This document shows positions 1-5,125 of a stretch of DNA of 5,134 nucleotides, piece after piece. The number at the start of each line of letters is the position of its first letter. Positions within the stretch are counted from its first letter, which is position 1. The stretch is from Deltaproteobacteria bacterium UBA7527 (GTDB lineage Bacteria; Desulfobacterota; Syntrophorhabdia; Syntrophorhabdales; Syntrophorhabdaceae): assembly GCA_002478225.1 (NCBI GenBank), contig DLMV01000077.1:9235-14368 (forward strand), read 5' to 3'. Position numbers and translations under genes: made by a program. Under the pieces are notes generated by a model. That model was not told where the DNA came from. It did no database searches and worked only from the letters and a program-made list of their open reading frames with translations.

Positions 1-609
1 GTGCTGCAGATACGATCCGTTGAGTTTGCAAAAAGATATAATGTGCCGATTCTTGTAAAATCTTCCTTCACCGATGGCGAAGGAACACTCGTTTGTAAGG
101 AGGTTGCTGACATGGAAAAAATGGAAGTTACAGGCGTTACGTATAATAAGAGTGAATCGAAGATCACGATAAGCAAGGTTCCCGATAAGCCGGGCATCGC
201 ATCAGCAATCTTTACGGCCCTTTCTGATGCGCATATCGTTGTCGATGTGATCGTGCAGAACGTAAGCCGCGACAACTTTACCGATATCACCTTTACCGTT
301 GCCAACGCGGACGGGAAGAAGGCCTATAAGCTTATGGAAGAGATAGCGGTCAGGGTCGGCGCCGAGAAGGCAGGCATCGATGAGAACATTGCCAAGGTGT
401 CCATTGTCGGGCTCGGCATGAGGTCGCATGCCGGTGTTGCTTCGAAGATGTTCTCAGTGCTTGCAAAAGAAGGGATCAATATTCAGGCGATCACCACATC
501 AGAGATCAAGATATCCTGCGTTATTGAGAAGAAATACGGTGAGCTTGCGGTCCGGGCGCTTCATGCTGCGTTCGGTCTTGACAATAAAGCTGTTGAGGAG
601 GAGAAGTGA
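1..609 (+). CDS. lysC: Aspartate kinase, C-terminal part (partial, 5' end outside window)
   Basis: Aspartate kinase phosphorylates L-aspartate to 4-phospho-L-aspartate, the first step to lysine, threonine, methionine and diaminopimelate, in the cytosol. The visible 202 residues are the end of the catalytic domain (LQIRSVEFAKRYNVPI, then SSFTDGEGTLV) followed by two ACT domains that in this family bind feedback inhibitors. ACT1 spans about residues 42-115 (KPGIASAIFTALSDA, then QNVS at 87-90) and ACT2 about 131-198 (RSHAGVASKMFSVLA, TTSEIKISCVI). Family members are about 400-410 residues, so roughly half the protein lies upstream. The GTG at position 1 is an internal valine codon, not a start. 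The TGA overlaps the GTG start of cimA by 4 bp, implying translational coupling. A strong internal ribosome-binding site at 96-103 may yield a separate 165-residue beta subunit from 112. The identity is sure. The inhibitor (Lys and/or Thr) cannot be read from this part. Confidence 0.96.
   Translation: MLQIRSVEFAKRYNVPILVKSSFTDGEGTLVCKEVADMEKMEVTGVTYNKSESKITISKVPDKPGIASAIFTALSDAHIVVDVIVQNVSRDNFTDITFTVANADGKKAYKLMEEIAVRVGAEKAGIDENIAKVSIVGLGMRSHAGVASKMFSVLAKEGINIQAITTSEIKISCVIEKKYGELAVRALHAAFGLDNKAVEEEK
96..114 (+). promoter_or_regulatory. Internal Shine-Dalgarno and ATG for a probable aspartokinase beta subunit
   Basis: TAAGGAGGT at 96-104 is a near-perfect match to the 16S anti-Shine-Dalgarno sequence. 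It lies 8 nt before an in-frame ATG at 112-114 (Met38 of the visible fragment). Translation from there gives 165 residues, MEKMEVTGVTYNK onward, which are exactly the two ACT domains. In Corynebacterium, Bacillus and Thermus aspartokinases, a beta subunit of about 160-170 residues is made from an in-frame internal start at this same place and forms alpha2-beta2 enzymes. The position, the spacing and the strength of the site are seen directly. Use of this start in this organism is inferred. Confidence 0.7.
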
Positions 610-2177
610 GGGTCGAGTTCTACGACACTACGCTCCGGGATGGTTCTCAGTCAGAGGATATAGCCTTTTCCCTCAACGATAAGCTGAGGATCACCGAGAG
701 GCTTGACGAGTTCGGCATCCATTACATAGAAGGCGGATGGCCGGGATCCAACCCGAAGGATCTCCAGTATTTCAAGGAAGTGAAAAAGCTCCGCCTTAAG
801 ACAGCGAAGATAGTAGCTTTCAGCAGCACCATCAAACCCCAAAGCAAACCCGACGAAGATCAAATCATGAAGGCGATCCTGGATGCAGATACCGGGTGGG
901 TGACCATCGTCGGCAAAAGCTGGGACCTCCATGTCAGGGATGCGTTGAAGGTAAGCCTTGATGCGAACCTGCAAATGATAGAGAAAACGATAACGCATCT
1001 GAAGAAAAAAGGGAAACACGTATTTTTCGATGCCGAGCATTTTTTTGACGGATACAGAAAGAACCGCGAGTATACAATGAAGGTGCTCAGCGTTGCCCGC
1101 GATGCCGGAGCAGACGTGCTTGTCCTGTGCGATACCAATGGCGGTTCCATGCCTTACGAGATATACGACACGGTGGCGAGCGTCAAAAAGACGATGAAGG
1201 TCAAGCTTGGCATCCATACCCACAACGATACAGAGCTTGCGGTCGCAAACACGCTGATGGCGGTGAGGGCAGGCTGCGAGAACGTCCAGGGCACTATAAA
1301 CGGGTACGGTGAACGGTGCGGCAATGCGAACCTCTGCTCTATCATACCGAACGTTATCTTAAAGATGGGCAACGAAGGGATACCGAAAGAACACCTGAAG
1401 AAGCTCCGCGACCTGAGCCTGTTCGTCGACGAGATGGCAAATTTTATCCCTGACAAACATAAGCCCTATGTTGGTGAAAGCGCTTTTGCGCATAAAGGCG
1501 GCATCCATGTCAGCGCCATCAGGAAGAATCCCGAGACATACGAACACATAGCCCCCGAGCAGGTCGGCAACACCCAGCGCGTGCTGATCTCTGACCTATC
1601 CGGTGAGAGCAGCATCCTTTATAAGGCGAAAGAATTCAATATCGATATTGGAAAAGATAAAAAGATCGCGAAGGAGGTTGTCAAAAAGGTCAAGGACCTC
1701 GAGATGTACGGTTACCAGTTTGAAGGCGCTGAAGGATCCCTCGAACTCCTCATAAAAAAGAAACTCGGGATCCACAGGAACTACTTCGATCTTATCGGTT
1801 TCAGGATCATCGTCGAAAAGAAGGAGAAGGCGCACCCGGTGACAGAGGCAACGATCCTGGTCAGGGTCGGGGACCGGGTGGAGCATACTGCGGCCCTCGG
1901 GAAAGGCCCCGTCAATGCCCTTGATAACGCGCTGCGGAAGGCCCTCCACAAGTTTTACCCTCTCCTTAAAGACATGGACCTTGTCGATTACAAGGTCAGG
2001 GTGCTGTCCACGAAAGAGGGCACCGGTGCTCCGACGAGGGTGCTTATCGAAAGCAGCGACGGAAAGAGGACCTGGAACACTGTCGGCGTGTCCGAGAACA
2101 TCATTGAAGCAAGCTGGCGGGCGCTCGTCGACAGCATCGATTACAAACTGCTTATCGAGGAGGAGAAGAACCGGTGA
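606..2177 (+). CDS. cimA: (R)-citramalate synthase
   Basis: This enzyme condenses pyruvate with acetyl-CoA to (R)-citramalate, opening the threonine-independent route to 2-oxobutyrate and isoleucine. The 523 residues match the usual length of the long CimA class. A DRE-TIM metallolyase barrel fills about residues 1-270: DTTLRDG at 7-13 (catalytic Arg11, metal ligand Asp12), the CimA-type signature IEGGWPGSNPKD at 41-52, metal ligands HTHND at 204-208, and NGYGERCGNANL at 232-243. AFAHKGGIHVSAI at 293-305 belongs to the linker subdomain. A LeuA-type allosteric domain fills about 395-520 (GKGPVNAL at 432-439), where isoleucine binds in characterised CimA. GGWPGSNPKD and the length favour CimA over 2-isopropylmalate or homocitrate synthase. 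The GTG start overlaps the lysC stop by 4 bp, with GAGGAGGAG at 595-603 as ribosome-binding site. The TGA overlaps the next gene in the same way. Confidence 0.95.
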   Translation: MRVEFYDTTLRDGSQSEDIAFSLNDKLRITERLDEFGIHYIEGGWPGSNPKDLQYFKEVKKLRLKTAKIVAFSSTIKPQSKPDEDQIMKAILDADTGWVTIVGKSWDLHVRDALKVSLDANLQMIEKTITHLKKKGKHVFFDAEHFFDGYRKNREYTMKVLSVARDAGADVLVLCDTNGGSMPYEIYDTVASVKKTMKVKLGIHTHNDTELAVANTLMAVRAGCENVQGTINGYGERCGNANLCSIIPNVILKMGNEGIPKEHLKKLRDLSLFVDEMANFIPDKHKPYVGESAFAHKGGIHVSAIRKNPETYEHIAPEQVGNTQRVLISDLSGESSILYKAKEFNIDIGKDKKIAKEVVKKVKDLEMYGYQFEGAEGSLELLIKKKLGIHRNYFDLIGFRIIVEKKEKAHPVTEATILVRVGDRVEHTAALGKGPVNALDNALRKALHKFYPLLKDMDLVDYKVRVLSTKEGTGAPTRVLIESSDGKRTWNTVGVSENIIEASWRALVDSIDYKLLIEEEKNR

Positions 2178-2629
2178 AAAGGGCTTTCAATATCCAGAAT
2201 GCAACAAAGAGACTGAATATCTTGAGGTCTCTGGGCAGTTACAAACGTCCCTTCAAGGTAGTGGGCACCTACAGGCTCATCGACGACGGCATACGGCCGG
2301 AGGCGACCGTCATCCTCAAGGCAGACGGCAAGGAGATGCACGAGGCTGCGACCGGCGTCGGCCCCGTTGATGCCCTCGCAAATGTGCTAAAAAAATCCCT
2401 CTCTTCCATGTTCCCCGTGATCCAGGGTGTAAAGCTCATAGACTATTCGGCAAAGGTGCACGACGCAAAGTCGGGCACTTCTGCAAAGGTCGAGGTCTCC
2501 ATCGTGTTCACTGACGGCGAAGAGATATGGAGCGTCACCGAGATCTCCGACAACATCAACATGGCGTCCTTCATGGCGCTGCTCGACGGGTTCGAGTACG
2601 CGATATTGTCGAAGAAGGAAAGCGAATAG
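2174..2629 (+). CDS. Free-standing LeuA-type allosteric (regulatory) domain protein
   Basis: The whole 151-residue protein is one copy of the domain that ends CimA and LeuA, without any catalytic barrel. It aligns along its length with CimA residues about 379-518. VGTYRLIDDG at 30-39 matches IGFRIIVEKK, GVGPVDAL at 61-68 matches GKGPVNAL, and DNINMASFMALLDGFEYAIL near 126-145 matches ENIIEASWRALVDSIDYKLL. The match starts about 20 residues before the first strand of the domain, so the duplication includes part of the linker. The GTG start overlaps the cimA stop by 4 bp, with GGAGGAG at 2159-2165 and an 8-nt spacer. In LeuA and CimA this domain dimerises and binds the end-product amino acid. 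I infer a cytosolic regulatory partner or amino-acid sensor for CimA or a LeuA. Function is unproven. The domain assignment is firm. Confidence 0.85.
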   Translation: MKRAFNIQNATKRLNILRSLGSYKRPFKVVGTYRLIDDGIRPEATVILKADGKEMHEAATGVGPVDALANVLKKSLSSMFPVIQGVKLIDYSAKVHDAKSGTSAKVEVSIVFTDGEEIWSVTEISDNINMASFMALLDGFEYAILSKKESE

Positions 2630-2640
2630 CGCAAAAGGCG

Positions 2641-2668
2641 GCTCATAGTTCATAGCTCATGGCTGATG
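2641..2668 (+). repeat. Tandem heptanucleotide array, GCTCATR family (4 units)
   Basis: Four seven-base units lie in perfect phase: GCTCATA (2641), GTTCATA (2648), GCTCATG (2655), GCTGATG (2662). The array starts 12 nt after the stop of the regulatory-domain gene. The same family recurs inverted at 2736-2749 and in direct orientation at 5105-5125. The 2640-2654 arm can pair with 2736-2750. I see no coding role. Confidence 0.85.
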
Positions 2669-2683
2669 GTAAAAGAAGCCGGT

Positions 2684-2736
2684 CCGTTTCGTTTGCAACG
2701 TTGAATATTGAACCTTGAACGTTGAACGGTTTTTTT
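2684..2736 (+). terminator. Possible intrinsic terminator of the lysC-cimA operon
   Basis: The right arm 2718-2729 (AACGTTGAACGG) pairs with two left-arm segments, CAACGTT at 2696-2702 and CCGTT at 2684-2688, which are separated by a 7-nt bulge. A run of seven T (2730-2736) follows directly. The stem is built from AACGTTG heptamers and is only moderately GC-rich, so termination may be weak. It is the only hairpin plus T-run in this gap and sits where the operon should end. Confidence 0.45.
2697..2731 (+). repeat. Tandem heptanucleotide array, AACNTTG family (4-5 units)
   Basis: Units in perfect phase are AACGTTG (2697), AATATTG (2704), AACCTTG (2711), AACGTTG (2718) and a degraded AACGGTT (2725). 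The unit AACGTTG is nearly self-complementary, so units can pair with one another and form the putative terminator stem. The array sits between oppositely oriented GCTCATA arrays. Confidence 0.85.
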
Positions 2737-2749
2737 ATGAGCTATGAGC
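2736..2749 (-). repeat. Two inverted GCTCATA heptamers
   Basis: TATGAGC occurs twice (2736-2742, 2743-2749), the reverse complement of two GCTCATA units. With the flanking C at 2750 it forms a 15-bp inverted repeat with 2640-2654, with one mismatch that would be a G-U pair in RNA. The two arms enclose about 81 nt holding the AACNTTG array. Confidence 0.8.
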
Positions 2750-2777
2750 CACTAACCTTACCTCTCGACTGTTTGTC

Positions 2778-2806
2778 TTGCAAAATCGCATATTTTCCCT
2801 GATAAT
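2778..2806 (+). promoter_or_regulatory. Candidate sigma-70-type promoter for the NusG-like gene
   Basis: TTGCAA at 2778-2783 (4 of 6 bases of TTGACA) and GATAAT at 2801-2806 (5 of 6 bases of TATAAT) are separated by exactly 17 nt. The predicted transcription start falls at about 2812-2814, on the ATG of the next gene. That would give a leaderless or nearly leaderless mRNA and would explain why no useful Shine-Dalgarno sequence is visible. This is inferred from sequence only. Confidence 0.4.
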
Positions 2807-2813
2807 AGTAGGT

Positions 2814-3311
2814 ATGAAGCGGTGGTATGTGGTAAACACAAAACCAAGGAACGAAGACCGCGCCGCAAATAATCTTATGGGCGGGGGCATCGAGGCGCTC
2901 TCCCCCAAACTTCGAATGAGAAAATACAAAGAAGGCAGATTTGTCAATTATATAGAGCCAATGTTCCCTGGATATATCTTTGTAAGGTTCCACCCTGTCG
3001 ACGATTTTCGGCTCGTGAAATACACTCGCGGCGTAAAGACGATCGTTAATTTCAACGGCAGGATAATTCCCCTCCAGGATGAGGTCATTGCCTTTATTGC
3101 GGGCCGCCTTGAGGACGGCGTTGCGACGGTCAAAAAACAGGAGTTTAAGAGAGGCGAGAAGATCTTTATCAAGGACGGGCCTTTCAAGGGCCTGACAGGG
3201 ATATTTGAAAAGACGCTGGACGGCCAGGAGCGAGTTGCCATTCTCCTCGACAGCGTCAACTATTACGCCAGGATGGAGATAGACAGGGACCTGCTGACAA
3301 GCACCAACTGA
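2814..3311 (+). CDS. NusG-family transcription factor (RfaH-like paralogue)
   Basis: Proteins of this family bind the clamp helices of RNA polymerase and act on pausing and termination; RfaH-like paralogues act on selected operons. From ATG 2814 the protein has 165 residues. An NGN domain fills about 3-95: WYVVNTKPRNEDRAANNL at 4-21, EPMFPGYIFVRF at 48-59, TRGVKTIV at 71-78. A KOW domain fills about 112-160: FKRGEKIFIKDGPFKGLTGIFE. The pattern of EP-FPGY-F, TRGV and GPFKGL resembles RfaH/LoaP-type paralogues more than housekeeping NusG, which usually sits beside secE and rplK; neither is here. The frame is open back to TTG 2778, but those 12 codons overlap the likely promoter and look unlike the family, so ATG is preferred. 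No good ribosome-binding site precedes it. No polysaccharide cluster is visible, so its target is unknown. It may share a transcript with hflX, 167 nt downstream. Confidence 0.87.
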   Translation: MKRWYVVNTKPRNEDRAANNLMGGGIEALSPKLRMRKYKEGRFVNYIEPMFPGYIFVRFHPVDDFRLVKYTRGVKTIVNFNGRIIPLQDEVIAFIAGRLEDGVATVKKQEFKRGEKIFIKDGPFKGLTGIFEKTLDGQERVAILLDSVNYYARMEIDRDLLTSTN

Positions 3312-3323
3312 CCGAATGGAAGC

Positions 3324-3352
3324 CGTTAGTCGTGAGGCGTGAGAGCGTGAGG
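3324..3352 (+). repeat. Tandem heptanucleotide array, CGTNAGG family (4 units)
   Basis: Units are CGTTAGT (3324), CGTGAGG (3331), CGTGAGA (3338) and, after one extra G, CGTGAGG (3346). The array begins 12 nt after the NusG-like stop codon, the same distance as the first array from its upstream gene. The family recurs on both strands in 3410-3461. Confidence 0.8.
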
Positions 3353-3363
3353 GGGAAAACCGA

Positions 3364-3385
3364 AGGACGAGGGACGAAAAAACGA
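3364..3385 (+). repeat. Short heptanucleotide array, RGGACGA family (2-3 units)
   Basis: AGGACGA (3364) and GGGACGA (3371) are in phase, followed after one extra A by a degraded AAAACGA (3379). This is the smallest and least certain array. It is listed because it has the same seven-base period as its neighbours. Confidence 0.5.
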
Positions 3386-3409
3386 GAAGACTCAGGATGC
3401 CGGCGAAAT

Positions 3410-3461
3410 CATAAGTCGTCAGGGGTTTAATCGCCTAACGCCTGACGACTTACGCCTTACG
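3410..3461. repeat. Inverted CGTNAGG heptamers forming a perfect 12-bp hairpin
   Basis: On the + strand CATAAGT (3410) and CGTCAGG (3417) are two units of the family. On the - strand four units in perfect phase occupy 3434-3461, seen on + as CCTAACG, CCTGACG, ACTTACG, CCTTACG. As a result 3412-3423 (TAAGTCGTCAGG) is the exact reverse complement of 3441-3452, with a 17-nt loop. No T-run follows, so this is not a classical terminator. It ends 7 nt before the probable hflX Shine-Dalgarno sequence and may act as an mRNA 5' structure or 3' barrier. Confidence 0.8.
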
Positions 3462-3468
3462 TTACTGT

Positions 3469-3481
3469 AGGAGTAGTTATA
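3469..3481 (+). promoter_or_regulatory. Shine-Dalgarno and probable ATA start of hflX
   Basis: AGGAG at 3469-3473 lies 5 nt before ATA at 3479-3481, which opens ATA GAA CTT TAC GGG. The frame has no ATG, GTG or TTG between the in-frame stop TGA at 3443-3445 and the ATG at 3599, yet the residues from 3479 onward look like genuine HflX N-terminal sequence. ATA is a very poor initiator in known bacteria. Either it is used here at low efficiency, or an original ATG mutated, or the base is a sequence error. Confidence 0.5.
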
Positions 3482-5119
3482 GAACTTTACGGGAACATAC
3501 AGGGACTGCATTACCTCATCAAACGAAGGCTCATCAATCTTTACAAAAAAAGGGTCGAACCATCCGCCGTCATCTCATTTGATACAGCCCGGCAGATCAT
3601 GCAGCTCTCAAAGGAGGCATCGCGCCAGATAGGCATCCTCGTCAACAGAAGAGGCCTTATAGAATACGTGGTCGTTGGCGATAACAGGAGCATAGAGATA
3701 CCGAGGCTCTCCACGGAGAGGGTGGGCAGGGCGCGGTTCAGGGGTTTGCGGTTCATCCACACACATCTAAATGGGGAGCTGCTCTCCAGGGAAGACCTGA
3801 CAGACCTGGCGATCCTCCAGTTGGACCTTGTTGCCTGCATCACCGAAAGGACAGGCGAAAAGGGGGGATCGGTCCATATCGGCTACCTTGTTCCGGAGAA
3901 CAGAGAAGGAAAGGCGTGGGCATTTATGGATCCTGTCAGCATACAGGACCTTGATGTTGATTTTGTTTCTTTCATTACCGAGTTGGAAAATGAATTTGTA
4001 CGTGCCCGCGGCAGGTTTTACATTACAGGCGGGGACAAAGACCGGTGTGTTATCGTCAGCGTTGTTCCTCCCGACAGCAGGAAGAATATGGAGGATCATA
4101 TTGCCGAACTGAAAGACCTCTGCTATTCGGCTGGTATCACGGTCTTGGATACGATCACACAGAGACCGAAGGAACTGCATCCAAGATATCTCGCGGGGAA
4201 AGGGAAGATCGGGGAGATCATAATGAGGTGCCAGCAGCTCGGCGCTGACCTCCTTGTCTTTGATGAGGAATTGACGCCCGGGCAGATCAACAGCATCTCA
4301 TCGATGACGGAACTGAAGGTTATCGACAGGAATCAGCTCATCCTCGATATATTCGCTCGCCGGGCGAACACCAATGAAGCCAAGATACAGGTAGAGCTGG
4401 CACAGCTGAAATACATCCTGCCGAGGCTTGCAGAAAAGAACACCGCCTTTTCGCGTCTCACAGGGGGCATCGGCGGAAGGGGCCCCGGAGAGACCAAGCT
4501 CGAGGTCGACAAACGGCGCATAAGGGATAAGATATCATTCCTGGAAAAGAAGCTGATCGAGATCAGAAAGGTAAGGGAGAAAAAAAGAGAGAAGAGGCGG
4601 TTCTCAGGCATGCCTATCGTGTCGATCGTGGGGTATACCAATTCCGGCAAATCAACGCTCCTGAACCTCCTCACAAAGAGCGCTGTTGAGGTTGAGGACA
4701 AACCCTTCAGCACGTTGAATCCCACGACCAGGACGATCAAGTATCCGGAAAGGAAGGCGATCATCGTCACCGACACTGTGGGTTTTATCGACAGGCTGCC
4801 GCAGGTCCTTCTCAGGGCCTTTATTGCGACGCTGGAAGAGCTCGGGGACGCTCACCTCCTCATTCACCTTGTTGATATCAGTGCGCCGGATTTCGAGGAG
4901 AAGATGAGCATTGTTGAAGAAACGCTGCACGCGCTTGGGCTGGATAACAAGCAGAGGATCATCGTCTTCAACAAGATTGACAGGGTGGACAGGACATGCC
5001 TCCACTATGTCGAACAGCGACACCACGCCGTCTCGATCTCATGTACAAAAAAAGAGGGTATTGAACGGCTGATAGAAACAATAGAGAAGACCCTCGGCAC
5101 TACAGCTCATGGCTCATAG
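3479..5119 (+). CDS. hflX: Ribosome-associated GTPase HflX, N-terminally extended form
   Basis: HflX binds 50S and 70S ribosomes and splits stalled 70S particles under stress. With start at 3479 it has 546 residues; the conservative ATG at 3599 gives 506. Counting from 3479: an extension at about 1-180 typical of long HflX (YGNIQGLHYLIKRRLINLYKKR near the start, RGLRFIHTHLNGELLSREDLTD near 88-109); the HflX N-domain at about 185-320 (QRPKELHPRYLAGKGK, FDEELTPGQ); the conserved SRLTGGIGGRGPGETKLE at 325-342, which reaches the peptidyl-transferase region; then a basic coiled-coil helix. The G domain has G1 GYTNSGKS 385-392, switch I FSTLNPTTR 410-418, G3 DTVGF 432-436, G4 NKID 498-501 and G5 SCTKKEG 520-526. 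It ends soon after G5, so the C-terminal domain of E. coli HflX is missing, as in many relatives. The last residues and the stop are encoded by a heptamer repeat. The family call is firm. The start is not. Confidence 0.93.
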   Translation: MELYGNIQGLHYLIKRRLINLYKKRVEPSAVISFDTARQIMQLSKEASRQIGILVNRRGLIEYVVVGDNRSIEIPRLSTERVGRARFRGLRFIHTHLNGELLSREDLTDLAILQLDLVACITERTGEKGGSVHIGYLVPENREGKAWAFMDPVSIQDLDVDFVSFITELENEFVRARGRFYITGGDKDRCVIVSVVPPDSRKNMEDHIAELKDLCYSAGITVLDTITQRPKELHPRYLAGKGKIGEIIMRCQQLGADLLVFDEELTPGQINSISSMTELKVIDRNQLILDIFARRANTNEAKIQVELAQLKYILPRLAEKNTAFSRLTGGIGGRGPGETKLEVDKRRIRDKISFLEKKLIEIRKVREKKREKRRFSGMPIVSIVGYTNSGKSTLLNLLTKSAVEVEDKPFSTLNPTTRTIKYPERKAIIVTDTVGFIDRLPQVLLRAFIATLEELGDAHLLIHLVDISAPDFEEKMSIVEETLHALGLDNKQRIIVFNKIDRVDRTCLHYVEQRHHAVSISCTKKEGIERLIETIEKTLGTTAHGS

Positions 5120-5125
5120 CTCATA
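5105..5125 (+). repeat. Tandem GCTCATR heptamers overlapping the end of hflX
   Basis: GCTCATG (5105), GCTCATA (5112) and GCTCATA (5119) are in perfect phase. The hflX stop TAG (5117-5119) spans the junction of the second and third units, and the C-terminal residues AHGS are encoded by the first two. This is the same family and orientation as 2641-2668, about 2.4 kb away. Confidence 0.88.

Noticed and set aside
1..3. GTG at the first base as a true start of a 202-residue protein
   Set aside because: The residues after it continue the catalytic domain of aspartate kinase in mid-domain. The codon is an internal valine and the gene is cut by the window edge.
651..1223. Long reading frame of 190 codons on the - strand inside cimA
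   Set aside because: It is antisense to strongly recognised coding sequence, has no family resemblance and no ribosome-binding site.
2387..2653. Reading frames on the - strand across the end of the regulatory-domain gene
   Set aside because: They run antisense to a recognised domain and into repeat DNA, with no recognisable product.
2778..2813. TTG 2778 as start of the NusG-like protein
   Set aside because: The 12 added residues (LQNRIFSLIIVG) do not look like the family N-terminus, no Shine-Dalgarno precedes them, and they overlap the best promoter. MKRWYVV is a typical NusG-family start.
3412..3452. 12-bp inverted repeat as an intrinsic terminator of the NusG-like gene
   Set aside because: No T-run follows the right arm, so classical intrinsic termination is not supported. 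It is kept as an inverted repeat only.
2641..3461. CRISPR array
   Set aside because: The repeats are seven bases, directly tandem and without unique spacers, and no cas gene is present.
3767..4776. Reading frames on the - strand inside hflX (3767-4180, 4333-4776)
   Set aside because: They are shadows of hflX. The translations are low-complexity or unlike any family, and HflX motifs cover the same bases.
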